Assembly (NCBI GenBank): GCA_964247055.1
Contig: OZ176057.1
Location: 3,100,001 to 3,164,000, forward strand
DNA from: Paragordius varius
Lineage: Eukaryota > Nematomorpha
Direction of reading: 5' to 3'
Length of the DNA: 64,000 bases
Shown here piece by piece: positions 49,250 through 61,572 of this stretch. Below the pieces are notes generated by a model. The model ran no database searches and was not told the DNA's origin. It worked only from the letters and a program-made list of their open reading frames with translations. Positions within the stretch are counted from its first letter, which is position 1; each line of letters begins with the position of its first letter. The translations under genes were made by a program, and so were the position numbers.

Positions 49250-49760
49250 CGAACATTTTAACCAAAATTCTGAGTCAAAAATGTATAGCCTTATCGAATT
49301 ATATATATAAAGTGTTGTAACACCTTTATGAAGTACGCTTCAACAAAATTGTGCTAAAAATTAAATTTTTGAAAGTATGCATTTTTTAAAAAATATATAT
49401 TGATATCAAAATTTAGCATATATTTAAAATAATTGGACAATGTCGGAATTTTTGCGTTTTCTTTAACAGAACAGTCCATTTTAAAGAGCCAAAAAATTTG
49501 AGACTTTCAGCCCACATCTAATAATTTTAAATTTTCAAAAATATCGTTTTGCTTTTTTGTAGTGTTATATTATAGTGATATTTTTTAAAATAAAGCATTT
49601 GGCTTTCACTATTCGCAAAAATTGCGCACCTTTTGCAATTTTATACGGAGCACGTACTAAAGTTTATATATCTTTCTTTAATAACTCGTAAAGGTTAAAA
49701 CCAAAAGCAGAATGATAATCTTGATATTACCTATCAGAATATATATATTTCATCACTGTG
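49250..49760. repeat. single arm of the fold-back family
   Basis: Same block order as at 47390-47880 (TTTAGCATATATTTAAAATA, CAGTCCATTTTAAAGAGCC, AAAACCAAAAGCAGAATGAT), ending in TATATATATTTCATCACTG just before the LTR element. Confidence 0.55.
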
Positions 49761-49769
49761 TAATATACC

Positions 49770-49823
49770 TGATAACTGGGGACGACTCAATGGTAAATTT
49801 ATTGTATATCGTATTGTATAATG

Positions 49824-49871
<48 letters not shown>

Positions 49872-50117
49872 TTATATATCTAAGATAATTAGGTCTAATG
49901 TATTCACATATATCAAGGTGAGATGTTTGCTTTTACACAATTAACTCAAGGTATAATAATAGTCACACGTAGTGGTGAGGTTATAATAATATAATAATAG
50001 TACACAGATAAGTTAATAGGTAATTATAATAATATATAACGAATGTTGTTTGTGCAGTTAATCTAATCGTGTAATAAAAGATTCATTCAAATTAGCCTGT
50101 CAGTTAACACTCTAGCA
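49770..50117 (-). repeat. 3' LTR of the Ty3/gypsy element
   Basis: 348 bp, TG...CA on the minus strand (TGCTAGAGTG ... CCAGTTATCA), containing a (TA)n tract. It differs from the other LTR by roughly a few percent plus small length changes, judged by eye, so the insertion is not recent. Confidence 0.85.
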
Positions 50118-53100
50118 TCACTACCCCCTCCTAACGAAAGCGGGCGGGTTTCTGACGACTTCTTGTCGGGTACCGTGGTTCTTGTGTTTTAGCGGGGGAG
50201 TAGATTGTCGCAGATTTCTGGGTATTATCATTATTTAGACTTTCGGCTGTCGGGGTAATTGGTTCGATTTCGTCCTTTGAATTGATCGTGTTTGGTTGCG
50301 TTTCAGCGATTGCTCCATCATCCGTGGCAGTGGTTATCTCCTCCTCATTTGTGTTGCTGGCAGTGGTCGGCTGTGGTTATGGCTGTTGGTTGCTATTAGG
50401 TCAGCGTGTCACAACTTTGTCTCGGTCCTTGTCCCATACCTTGTATGAAAATAACCCTGTACGGTCCGTAATCTCTCCGGGGCGCCACTCTGGACTTAAC
50501 TCATTTTTAATAATTACCTGGTCATTAATGGCAAACTGCCGTCGGGGGTCCGGTGTAGCAATCTCGCCCTACTATTTAACCAGGTTAAGGGGGTATGGGT
50601 GAACATTAACTGGGCCGGGGTTTCTTTCGTTGTTGAGTGTATAGAATTTCTATACGCCCACAGGCAAGTGTTAAACGCTTCGTGGGTGAATATCACATTA
50701 TTTTTTATTCTTTTTTTATTTTTTATTGTACTTACTAACCTTTCTACCATCCCATTATTCTTAAGATGGTAGGGGGTAACCCTAATATGTTTCACCCCTA
50801 ACGTACTTAAGGTTGACGTAAAGTACTCATTACTGAAATACGAAGCGTTATCGCTAACATCTCTCTTGCAAAGTCAAACCTTGCAAACGTTTCTTCTACT
50901 TTGTGGATTATATTCGCTGCGGTTACCTTTTTCAAAATAAATCCTTCTCCCCATTTCGAGGCACTATCAATTATCAACAACCAATAAAAACCGTCTACCG
51001 GTCCGGCTATATCAATATGCAAGCGCTCCCACACAGCAACATTATGATCCCACTGATACGTGGAATTCTGAGTAACATTCGGCCCACTACGTTGGCACGA
51101 TTCGCATTGACTACTGGCTTTTACCAGGTCATTTTCTAATTCTGGCCAATAACACGTAAATCTGGCCATTGCTTTCATGGTCTCTACGTTGTTATGACCG
51201 TTGTGCAGGCATCTCACCACCTCTTTTTGGAGGGGCTTCGGAATTACAATCCGATCATTTAAACTTAATAAGCCATTTGATATGCCAACTCGTCTTTACG
51301 GTTTACAAACTTTTTTAATTCTGGAGAACTTTAGTCATGGTTGTTTAACGCTTTAATTACTTTTTGTAATACTGGCTAATGCGGTTTTCGAATTTCATCT
51401 CTGCTCCGCACGTTATGACAATTCAAAAATCTCAGATATCTGCTAACCGCATACTCTTCATCATAGGCAACGATCTCGTCCATCGGTCATCTCGATAAAT
51501 AATCAGCTCTATTTTGAGCCCCTTTTTGATGACTTATTTCAAAGTCGTATTCAAATATCATATTAATCCACCTTAGTACTTTAGCATTATGTATATCTTT
51601 TAAATTTCGATCTATTTATTAACTTTACTAAAGTTAAATAGTCAGTTAATATTATAAATTTTCTACCGTATACGAAACTATGAAACTTTCGTAACGCAAG
51701 CAATATTACTTTTAATTCCAGTGGAATAATTCCTTTCAGCGTTGCTACACTTTTGTGAGGCATACGCTATCAGTATCCTTTCACTATTAACTTCATGACT
51801 CAAAATACACCCGAATCCCAAATCTGACGCATCAGTTTCTATTATCAATTTCCTATTCGGATTATATGGTGTTAAAAACACTTTTTCGCTTAACAAATTC
51901 TTAGCTGCTAACCAGCTTTTCTCATTTTTCTCGGTCCAAAACCATCTCGTATTTTTACTAATTAATTCATGTAAGAGACCGACTATCATTTGTAATTTTG
52001 GTATAAAGCGTTCATGAAATGTCAAAAAACCTAAAAAACTACGTGATGACTTTTTATCTACCGGCCTTTTTAGTTCCTTAATAGATTTGATTTTGCTTTC
52101 ACATGGGCTTATACCCTTTTTCGATATGCACCTATCATTATTTTATCTTTTCTTAATTTAAATCCGGCCTCGTTAATACGTTATTTAAATTGTTAATGTG
52201 CTCCTTTTCCTTCCTACCAGTCACTAAAACGTCATCTAAATATACGCATGTTCCCGGACTTTCAGCCAGCACTTGTTCCATCACTCGTTGGAAGATGATG
52301 GATGCCGTAACCAGTCCAAACGGCATGCGTTTGTATCTAAAAAAACCTTTATGTGTTGATATTGTTAACAATTCTTGACACTCCTCTGCTACTGGCATTT
52401 GGAGGTAAGCAACTTTTAAATCAATTTTTGTGAGTGTGATACCTTCGCCTATTTTCGACACCAACTCATCAAACGTGATTATATGAGAGCCTTCTTGCAA
52501 CCACTTATGAATCGTTACCCGAAAATCACTACATTCTTAATTCGCCATTCGGTTTAAGTACATTAACCGTAGGCGTGGCCCATGTCACAGGTGTGGTGTT
52601 AGGATCAACTGGTTCTAAAATGCCTAACTTTTCTAGCCTTGTCAGATTCTCAACCTTTTCTTTTAAAGGAAAAGGCACCCTGCGACATGGCCATACTTTC
52701 GGGATCGCATTCGCTGCAATGCGAATTTTTACAGGGTCTTTATAACACCCTAACTTATTTTCAAAAAGTTTTTAAATTAACTTTAACCTGTGGCATCGCA
52801 ATCTGGAATTTCGCCATCCAGTCCAGTCCACAGATCAGCGGAGCCATCCCCATCGTTTTGCTTAGGACACTTATGTCCCCGACCATTTGTTTACCATTTA
52901 CCTGGACCTTGACACTTGCTGTCCCCATCATTAGCACTGTGGTATTGTTGTACGATTTTACTGGGGGTGTGGGACGCAGCTTGGGTTTACCGATTTGCTC
53001 CCATGTGGCAAAGTTTATTACACTAATGTCCGAACCAATATCATATATAAAAACTTTTTTTAACCCGTTTATTACTAGTGTTATCAGTAAGGAAGTTAGC

Positions 53101-53967
53101 GCCTTATGACCCACGTTAACTTCCTTCAACAATTGCTTATTGAAGTTTTTTGTCTCTTGGCCACACACATTCTCGCAAAATGGCTCTGCTTTCCGCATTT
53201 GTTGCAAGATCGTCTCCAGGCTGGACACTTGTTAGGTGGGTGTGTGGTGCCGCAATATTTACATGTAGTAGAAGATTTTACTACTGTGTGTCGATTGGAT
53301 TTATAATGTTGTAACCGATTGATATTATTATTGCTGTTACTATATCGATGCTATTGTTATTACTATTATTGTTATTCTGTAATCCAGCCCTAGCAGCCTC
53401 ATGTGCTAGTGCGAGATCTACGATTGTTTCTAATGGGACAGGAATAGCGTTTATCAAATCTGGATACCTAGAATGGATATCCATATCTAGTTGAGGTTGT
53501 CGCAGTCCTATCACGAATGCATCACGAATACGCTGCTCTATGGCTTCAGTGAATTGAGCTTCTTTTGCTCCTATCTTGACACGTTCGAGGAATTGGGTAA
53601 AAATTTCACCCTCGTTGCGTACCAGTTTATAAAATTTAAAACGGCTTTGGAATTTTGATTTGGTCGGATTGAATATTTTTTTGCCTGTTTCCGTGATCTC
53701 CACCCATGTGGCGTCTTTTATTTACTTGGGGTATAAACGTTGGTTAATCTTTTTTATTTATCATGAATCCGCCATATGCTAGTATAGTTGATTTAAGCGT
53801 TTTTTCGGTTACCAGAATATCCTTTGCCTCAAGTACGTTGCTAATATACTCGAGGTACTCTTCGAATTTATTATTATCATTGTATTTTTCTATGGCTAAA
53901 TTCGCAATACTAGCGTGAAGGCTGTGATAATCATTGGTTCGTCTGCCATACTCGTCTTGGTCACCAC

Positions 53968-54296
53968 TGATAACTGGAGACGACGTAAAGTCAATGGCAA
54001 ATTTATTGTATATCGTATTGTATAATGATCTATATATATATATATATAATATATATATATATCTAAGATAAATAGGTCTAATGTATTCACATATTTCAAG
54101 GTGATGTTTGCTTTTATACAATTAACTCAAGGTATAATAATAATAGTCACACGTGGTGGTGAGGTTATAATAATATAATAATAGTACACAGATAAGTTAA
54201 TAGGTTAATATAATAATATATAACCAATGTTGTTTGTGCGGTTAATCTAATCGTGTATTAAAAGATTCATTCAAATTAGCCTGTCACACTCTAACA
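53968..54296 (-). repeat. 5' LTR of the Ty3/gypsy element
   Basis: 329 bp, TGTTAGAGTG ... CCAGTTATCA on the minus strand. It matches the other LTR along its whole length apart from a shorter TA tract and small indels. Confidence 0.85.
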
Positions 54297-54301
54297 ATAC
54301 C

Positions 54302-55800
54302 ATACCGATGATGTAAAAACAGGCAAAGTATTTTTTAATTTTGTAATGCGTCAAAGTTCAAACTATCTGGTGTATAAAATTAAATAAAATCGATATTTGC
54401 CAAGATGTTGCAAAATAAAAATGCCGTCGAACTAGTTTGATATGGAACTTTTTTTCTCAAAATTAAATATTTAAATATTTCGGCTTATTTATATAATTTT
54501 TAATAGGAAAGAAGCATATATTTAAATTGGGACCGTTTCTTTCAGTAGTTTTTTAAAAAATATCAACTTAAATATAGACTAGGGTATTTAATTACCCAAT
54601 CAAAGTGTACAGAAAAAGAGGTTTATTTTGTTTTGTTTTTTAATATAGCTATTGCAAAAAATGTCATGGTGTTTAAATTTTTACTCCTGGGTTTTATCTT
54701 AAAATAAGTAATAACAGGTATTCCAGATTTTTTTTCGGTTCATTAATATAAGTGCAAACTTTTTCCATGGTTTAAAATCCTTCCATATTTTTTGAAGTAT
54801 CTAATTTTAGACCCCAATGTGAATCGAAGGACTGAAATTAATGTGTAGTATTCTAGTGTTAAAGGACTCGCAAATTATAATCCAAAAGCGCCATCAGAAC
54901 CCTGATACATCTTTTATTAGTATATAGCTGAACTATTTAAACAAGGTATTTTAAAATCCGATACACATTGCGTCCTAAATATAAAAATGTATCAGTTGTG
55001 CCCGAGTAATATAACATATATGAGATCATCTAACAATAGCCATTTCGCAAAAATTTCTGTAATTGTAAAGCATTGGTAAAAATATATATTATGATAAAAA
55101 TGTTGTAAACTAAAAAAAATTTTAATTAGGAAAGTTTGCTTTTCTTACGAAATTATTTATGTATATTTGGAGTTAAGATCTATCTTAATCTAGCAAAAGG
55201 GGCTTACTGCAGTACATTATTTACAAAATATTTAGATATCACAAAAAAATACTGTATTAAAACTCCAATTAAACATCAGGATTAAAGATAAACTATATTT
55301 TCCGAAGTTGTCAGGGCTGGAGCTTCTAGCCTGGAAATCGTTTCCAGAATTTGCCAAAGGATTTTTCAGAAATTTTAATTCAACCGATGCAACTTAAACA
55401 AAATAAAAAATGTAATCAATAATTAAAAATATACAGTATTTAATTCTATTAATTAATGTTTTTTATTTTATTTGTATTATTATTTTTTATGAGTATTTTG
55501 AATGACGCGGGTAGGCTAGACCTGGCCAGTCTCTGCACGCACTAGGACCTAGAATAAAGTTACTGTAAGGTGTGTTATGCCAGTAAGTTGGTTTGTTAAG
55601 AAGTAATCAATATGAATTAGTTAAAACTATGACAGTATACTTGTCAGGAGACTAGATATCGTGAAAACGGCACCAATAATGTTAGAAAGTAGCTCGAAAA
55701 AGTTTTAGTCAGGATCTAAGGATGGTTACACTGAGGTAGAGTGCGTTTAAGATTTGCCAATCAATTAATTAAGTTTTGATGTAAAGATAAATTGTAATAG
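54302..55800. other. intergenic, possible LINE 5' part
   Basis: No coding frame. From about 55500 the sequence becomes richer in G+C (GACCTGGCCAGTCTCTGCAC) and may be the untranslated start of the LINE relic that follows. Confidence 0.35.
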
Positions 55801-57655
55801 ACATTTTATTGAATTGGAGCATTTTATAACCTTTAACGTTTATGCCCCATGATAGGGTTGCCTAAACTGAAAAAAAATAAACTTTATGATATGTTGGACG
55901 GAGAAATGACTTTTTACCGAAGGAGAGAGTCCTATTTTGTGTTGATTTTAATCGGAATATGGTACAATATCTTAGAGGTTTTCAGCCTTGGCAGGCGGAA
56001 AAGGTTATGGGGTTAAAAATTAAGAAAAGGCTAGTTTATTAATTTGCGCAATTCATAACTTATCTATGGTAAATAATTTCTTTACTAAAAGGGATTGATA
56101 TTTAACACCTACGAAAGTGAAATAAAGGAGTATGTTCTTTTTTGTTGTGAATTGCATCATACTTGCCTGAAAATTAGTACACGACATCATTTAATTATGT
56201 GTAAGAGAAAATCCTATAATTATTATAGATGGGGTAAATTAGAAGCAGTAAATAAATTAACTTTTTTAGTTCTATAATTACCGAGGATGGCTAATCTCCT
56301 GACATTAGAAGAATAGGTTAAAGTAGGGAAGCGATGAATAAATTAATAAAGGTTTGGAAAAATAAAAGTTTAGGTTCAACCAAAAAATGTTTACTTTACT
56401 GGTCCCGGTAACCGCCTATGGTTGTGAGAGCTGGACTCTGAAAAATGAGACAAAAAAGTTTCATTGCTTTTGAAAGAAACTGCTCTTGTAGTAGCTAGGA
56501 TACACCTGGAAACATAAAATAAGAATTGAAAGCTAACTACATTGATAAATTGTAAAATAAATATCTTAGATGCAATTCTAAAAAGAGCGATAACTTATTT
56601 TGGTCACGTCATGCAAATTCTTTATAGAACGACACAATGATTGAAAAGATAGAAGGACAAGGGAAACGAGGACCTGTAGTATACATGATAAAAGATGAGA
56701 CTAAGTTGAACGATTTGAATGTAGCGATAAAAGATAGAAAGAAGTATAAATCATTAGGGAAAACTTATACAAAATTACGACTTAGTAGTAAATAATCAAC
56801 CATACGAAATATAAAGCGTAGCTTATAGCGCCGAAAGGAATTTCTTAAGAAACATAAAAAACTATGTAGAAACGGTAGGCTATTAGACAGAACAGCGATC
56901 CAAGAGTTGGGTCTCAGCTGGCTAAACAATTGATAGGAGGGAGCTAAGGTGTGTTGAAAGAAAGATGGTATAAATTAGGTGTATGGCTGAAGTTCGAAAA
57001 AATAATTTGGAAATTGCGAGACAAGATTTTAATATGTTTATATATACCAATCAATCAGAAGACAAGGAAAAATATAAATGAATTAATAAGGAACTTAAAA
57101 GGCTTGTGAGAATGGTAAAAAGAGAAAACGCCACTTTAAGGGAGTTGAATAGTAAGCAAGGTTTAAAAGTTTCTAAAATCGCTCAACAAAGACACAGCAA
57201 AGGGTTAAGCTTTTCCCCTTATGCGACCGCTATTAAAGACAAAAACGGTAAAGTACTCATTGAGTAAGAAAAAAAAATAATGAGATGGGAAGTATATCTG
57301 AAAGACCTTGAATTGGGCATCAATAAAACAAATCTACCCGAATCACCTGATTATGAATCTGCGCATTGAAAAATTTACTAAAGAAGAAATTACGATTTAC
57401 AGTGCTGTCTTATAGCTAACAATAATGTAACTCACAGAAAGGCATTTGAAGTTACTGCACTGTGAATGCTTAGATTGATGTGTGTAACGAAAAAAGACAA
57501 AGTGAGGAATTTATATACCAGTGGAAAAACACAAATCACTCGATAACGCAAATGATGTTAAATCGCCTTATATGGTGTGGACATGTAGAAAGAAGAGATG
57601 GTAACTACATTGGTAAAAATTTGATGAATAACAGTGCTTATAAATATTAACGTAA
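55800..57655 (+). mobile_element. RTE-like LINE relic, internally deleted
   Basis: Remnants in order: TFNVYAPHD (endonuclease, 55.84 kb) and VDFNRNM (55.94 kb); then YGCESWTLKNETKK (56.41 kb), normally near the C-terminus; then, out of place, KDKNGKVLIE (57.24 kb), normally before the RT domain; and LNRLIWCGHVERRDGN (57.56 kb), again C-terminal. The order shows at least two partial copies fused or a large rearrangement. Stops are frequent. It ends at a (TA)n tract. Confidence 0.65.
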
Positions 57656-57656
57656 T

Positions 57657-57689
<33 letters not shown>

Positions 57690-57691
<2 letters not shown>

Positions 57692-58650
57692 TGTAATATG
57701 AAATTCTATCATTATTATGGTGCTTTTGTTTCGTTTGTTTAAGATAGTTTTTAAGTATTTTAGTAAGTAGTTCATAGGACTACTTTTGCATACTTTTTTT
57801 AAAATTTTATTGGCCAAAGTAAATGCTTCTTTTTAAAAATATTAATACAATCTATTATAAATAAAAAAAGATAATATTAGTTTATTAAATTTAAGATGTC
57901 GGCTCCGAAAGCCCAAAGTTAGATCTTTTTGATAAGATAGCCTCGAGATCAATGCTTAATTGCCAGTATTGCGCGATAAATTTTAATTATATGCTAATTT
58001 TGATATCAAAAATATTTTTTAAAAATGCATATTTATTTAAAAATTTAATTTTTTACAAAATTTTGTTGGATACTATTATGATTCAATTATTATATTCTTT
58101 TGTCTTGAAAATTATGTTATATTGAATATTTTTTACAAAAATACCCTAATTCGAAAGAAAACGAACTTTTCAATCGAGTTCCGATGTGATAGATAGGCAT
58201 CTTCAAATTACATAAAAAAAAAGTTTTTACAAAACCTCTAGCGTTTTTAAACCGTTACCACACTGCCTGAAAATATTATCAAATAGTTTTCAACAAAATT
58301 TTGCTAAAAGTAATATTTTTAAAAGTATTTATCTCTTTGAAATATTTTTAGTTGATATTAAATTTTAGCATATATATATTAAATTTATTGCGCATTCCCA
58401 GCATTTTTGCGTTTATTTTTAGAAAATAGGGGCCACGTCCAAAAATTATAATTTTTTAAAATATGGTTTTGATTCTTGTAGCTTTAGTGATATTTTTTAA
58501 GTGAAGTTATAGCCCAAAAAATTATAAAAATATGCCAAATTTTGCGATTTTTTGATGTGGAGCATTACTAAAAAATGCAAACTATTTAAATCACTCCTAA
58601 AAGCCAAAACTATAAGCAACCATGATAATCCTCATATATATTATCATCAA
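57690..58650. mobile_element. fold-back element, relative of 3083-4155
   Basis: The left arm (ATTATGGTGCTTTTGTTTCG, then GATGTCGGCTCCGAAAGCCC) is matched inverted by the right arm (TTTTAGCATATATATATTAA, GGGGCCACGTCC, CCAAAACTATAAGCAACCAT). It sits between the RTE relic and a (TA)n tract at 58650-58697. Confidence 0.55.
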
Positions 58651-58703
<53 letters not shown>

Positions 58704-58789
58704 TTCCATAGTATATCTTTTGTGGACACTGTGTATTTTATTTTTAAGTTGTTTTTTAAATATTCACCAAATTTGACAGCAAACGTACC

Positions 58790-59335
58790 TTTGAGTTATA
58801 TTACCACGTGATGAAAATGTTTAACACAACTGAATTATATAGAAAAAGTTATTATAATATTATGCGTTTTATACCGTTTCGATGCATCATAGATAGTATG
58901 GAAAAGGCCATAATTTTGCTATCAAATAAATTTATAAAATATCCATTTTTTTAAATTATTGATGTCAAAATTTAGCATTGATTTATATTTTTATCGCGCC
59001 TTGCATTTTGGCATTTATTTTAAGAGGAATAGTCCATTCTAGAATGCGAAAAAAATAGGAGTAACCTTACAGTTACAAAATAAAATTCGTTTCGCCTTTT
59101 GCATGTAGTTAATAATATATTTAAGGGATATTTATTGGATGACGCAGAGAATTATCAGCAAAAATATTTTATTAGACAAAATGTGAGAATTTGTCATTGA
59201 TATGGAACAGTTTTGACATAGGTTCACTAGTAGGAACCAAAACCAAAAGTAGCATAATAATTCAAATACATTATAATATCATAATATATATATATATATA
59301 TATTTTATCAATTGTGGACACAGTCTAATAAATGA
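58790..59335. repeat. single arm of the fold-back family
   Basis: Shares ATGTCAAAATTTAGCATTGA, AGTCCATTCTAGAATGCG and AACCAAAACCAAAAGTAGCA with the other arms, and ends in a (TA)n tract and TTTTATCAATTGTGGACA. Confidence 0.5.
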
Positions 59336-59890
59336 AAAATCGTTTTTTTAATTTGAATTATCCACACTTTTTCCTGAAAAATGCTTCAGAGCCATAATTA
59401 TAACTGGTCTGGGAATGGATACCATCAATAAGTGTGTAAATAAATATTATTACTTTTTGAGCCTAGATTTGGTAAATCGTGTTACCCCCAAAAATATCAT
59501 TTTTAAGATTGGAGCTAAACTGAGTTTATTTAAAAAAGACTCAATATTATTACTGCATCGGTAAAGCAATGCATGCATTGGAAACGTCGCTTAAACTTTG
59601 AATTAGTAATTTCCATTTAAAAAAAATAGTTTTACAATGCATAGAGCAACCATGAGCTAGAAATTCAATCTCCCTTTGCAATTTCCGTAATTAAAGAATT
59701 TTACTTTGTAATTTTAAAGAGCTTAGACGTTTTTAAATATCTTTTAAAGTCCACACCTAATAATTGTCTAAATATCTTGATTATAATTAATTTTACAGTA
59801 TAATTTAAGTCATCTGTTTGTACTTGTGGTAGATGATGTAATTTTTAACCATGTGGAACTTTGATTTAAATTTAAATTGGTTAAGGTGGT

Positions 59891-60504
59891 ATGCCTACTA
59901 AATCCAGGAAAATATGTTTGTTAGGTTATCCATCATCAGGTGTAATAAAAATATATATATTTAAGGTAAGACATCTCTATTGCAACAATTTTTAAACCAA
60001 TCATTTAGTTCAATATATGATCCGACGCTTGAGACAAGTACACATGATATGCACATATTTTATTTAGTTATTAATGCGCAAATTTATTTATATACCATTT
60101 GCATTGTTTATTTAATTAAAAAAAATCTTGACAAACATTTTTCTATTAAATATTTGATATATATATTTGTCGCGTACTCATTTAAATATTATATGTTAAA
60201 CAAAAATAATAAATTTAATAGTTTATTTTACCCTTTAATTTTATGAAAATATAAATAAATTTTTCATCCAATTATTGAATTTACTGTCAAAAATTAATTG
60301 AATGCATTTTTAACGGCCTAAAAGCCTAATGCATGTTTCTTAATCAGACCCAATATATGTAAAATGATTTAATTTTGATTTTTGGTCGAAAAATTGAGCT
60401 TAAAGGGTAATGTGCTGTCATCAATTAAATTTACTGACTTTTATATAATTGGTTAAATTATTCATAATTATATTCATATTAATAAAACCCTAAAAAACCT
60501 TTAT

Positions 60505-60555
<51 letters not shown>

Positions 60556-60708
60556 TCGGTAATATACAGTACTAGAAAGCATCAATTATTGCCAAATAGC
60601 ATATACAGCAAAGAGCAGTATTATTGGCTTATAGCTATTTTTTCACTTTTTACTATTATTAGCCAATAATATTGATGATAAGCTATTTGGAAATAATAAA
60701 TTTCTAGC

Positions 60709-60765
<57 letters not shown>

Positions 60766-61028
60766 TTCATACTATATTTTTTAAATTTGTGTCAGGAAAA
60801 TTACTTGTTACTACACCCTTCCATTTATTTTACCTTACTAAGTTTAGTTAATTATTTTAATGTTTTGACTTATATATAAAATAAATCTGTTTTATTTATC
60901 GTAACTTAAATTATTATTTTTCTTGATAAAAAATAAAGTTTTTTTTCTTTAAATATTTAGCCATAACGACAAACATAAAATTAAATCATCAAGAATATGA
61001 GATTACATTGTTGGATATTGGGGGACAG
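59891..61028 (+). CDS. divergent Rheb-like small GTPase, first three exons
   Basis: Exons 59891-59939, 59966-60037 and 60961-61028 join with GT-AG borders and matching phases to 63 residues. MPTKSRKICLLGYPSSGKTS contains the P-loop GxxxxGKT and the MP..SRKI.LGY start of Rheb. QQFLNQSFSSIYDPTLET is switch I with its conserved Thr, and NHQEYEITLLDIGGQ is the G3/switch II region, where Rheb has DTAGQ. The first intron, inside the P-loop, is only 26 bases. Rheb activates TORC1 at endomembranes. Exons 4 onwards, with NKxD and the CAAX tail, were not found before the window ends, so this may be a partial gene or extend beyond. Proline at the Ras-12 position and DIGGQ mark it as divergent. The long frame at 59980-60246 is exon 2 read on into the intron. 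Confidence 0.8.
59940..59965 (+). other. inferred 26-bp intron
   Basis: GTGTAATAAAAATATATATA then TTTAAG: GT...AG and pure A/T except the splice G's. Removing it restores GYPSSG|KTSLLQQF in frame; keeping it shifts the frame and soon meets a stop. Confidence 0.65.
60511..60765. repeat. (TA)n tracts flanking a small inverted-repeat element
   Basis: Two TA tracts (60511-60552, 60711-60765) bracket a ~140-bp sequence at 60570-60709. Its ends CTAGAAAGCATCAATTATTG and, inverted, CTAGAAATTTATTATTTCCA are similar, and both lead into CCAAATAGC. A short MITE inserted in a TA repeat within intron 2 of the Rheb-like gene is likely. Confidence 0.55.
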
Positions 61029-61046
61029 GTAATTAATTATTTTACA

Positions 61047-61572
61047 TATACCATTTACACTTCAAGAGTGTCCTTGAACAATTCAAGTTGGTCCTTAAAA
61101 TTTATAAATTTTGATTTAACCATAATTGCATTTATTTTTTTATTTAATTATTTATTAACCTAATTTTCTATATTTATTATATATTTATTTATTTAAAAAT
61201 AAAAAATTTTATTGAAAAACCTTTTTTTTGTTTCAAACTATTTTTTTTTAATTAAACAAAATTTTTGACTTTTAAATGTTTTTAATAAAAAATTTTAATT
61301 AATAACCTAGAAAACTTATCTATTTTTTTATTTCGTGCTAAAATCTTATTAATATCCAAAATTATTTTAAGAAATTAATAAAGATATACTGTTTCTCAAA
61401 GATTAAAAGTTGATATCGATTTAAAATTTATGTTAAATAATAGAAAATAGGTTAAAAACAATAAAACATACGAATTATTTTCGATTTGATTGATAAAAGT
61501 TAAAAACAAAACAAAAAAGTTAAAGGACCAACTTGAATTGTTCAAGGACACTCTTGAAGTGTAAATGGTATA
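61047..61572. mobile_element. MITE, family 1, perfect 50-bp TIRs
   Basis: TATACCATTTACACTTCAAG... continues for 50 bases without a mismatch to the inverse of the right end (...CTTGAAGTGTAAATGGTATA at 61572). It is 526 bp and non-coding, lying 19 bases past exon 3 of the Rheb-like gene. The perfect arms suggest it is the youngest copy here. Confidence 0.85.

Larger units (their letters stand above)
49765..54301 (-). mobile_element. Ty3/gypsy LTR retrotransposon, broken
   Basis: A bounded element on the minus strand between two LTRs (49770-50117 and 53968-54296), with 5-bp target duplications ATACC at 49765-49769 and 54297-54301. A purine-rich tract lies just inside the left (3') LTR. A primer-binding site with TGGTGACC...GACG, close to the end of tRNA-Trp, starts one base inside the right (5') LTR. 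Parts in order: gag (about 53.3-54.1 kb), protease with an aspartic-protease-like region (52.8-53.2 kb), reverse transcriptase with YLDDVL (52.1-52.5 kb), RNase H with an ETDAS motif (51.7-52.0 kb) and integrase with a zinc finger and catalytic core (50.5-51.2 kb). It is a fossil with at least half a dozen breaks. Gene order and the primer site suggest the CsRn1-like branch, tentatively. Confidence 0.88.

Noticed and set aside
50282-50602. Plus-strand frames over the gypsy element (also at 52190, 52639 and 53106)
   Set aside because: They are antisense to the element's own integrase, polymerase and protease regions.
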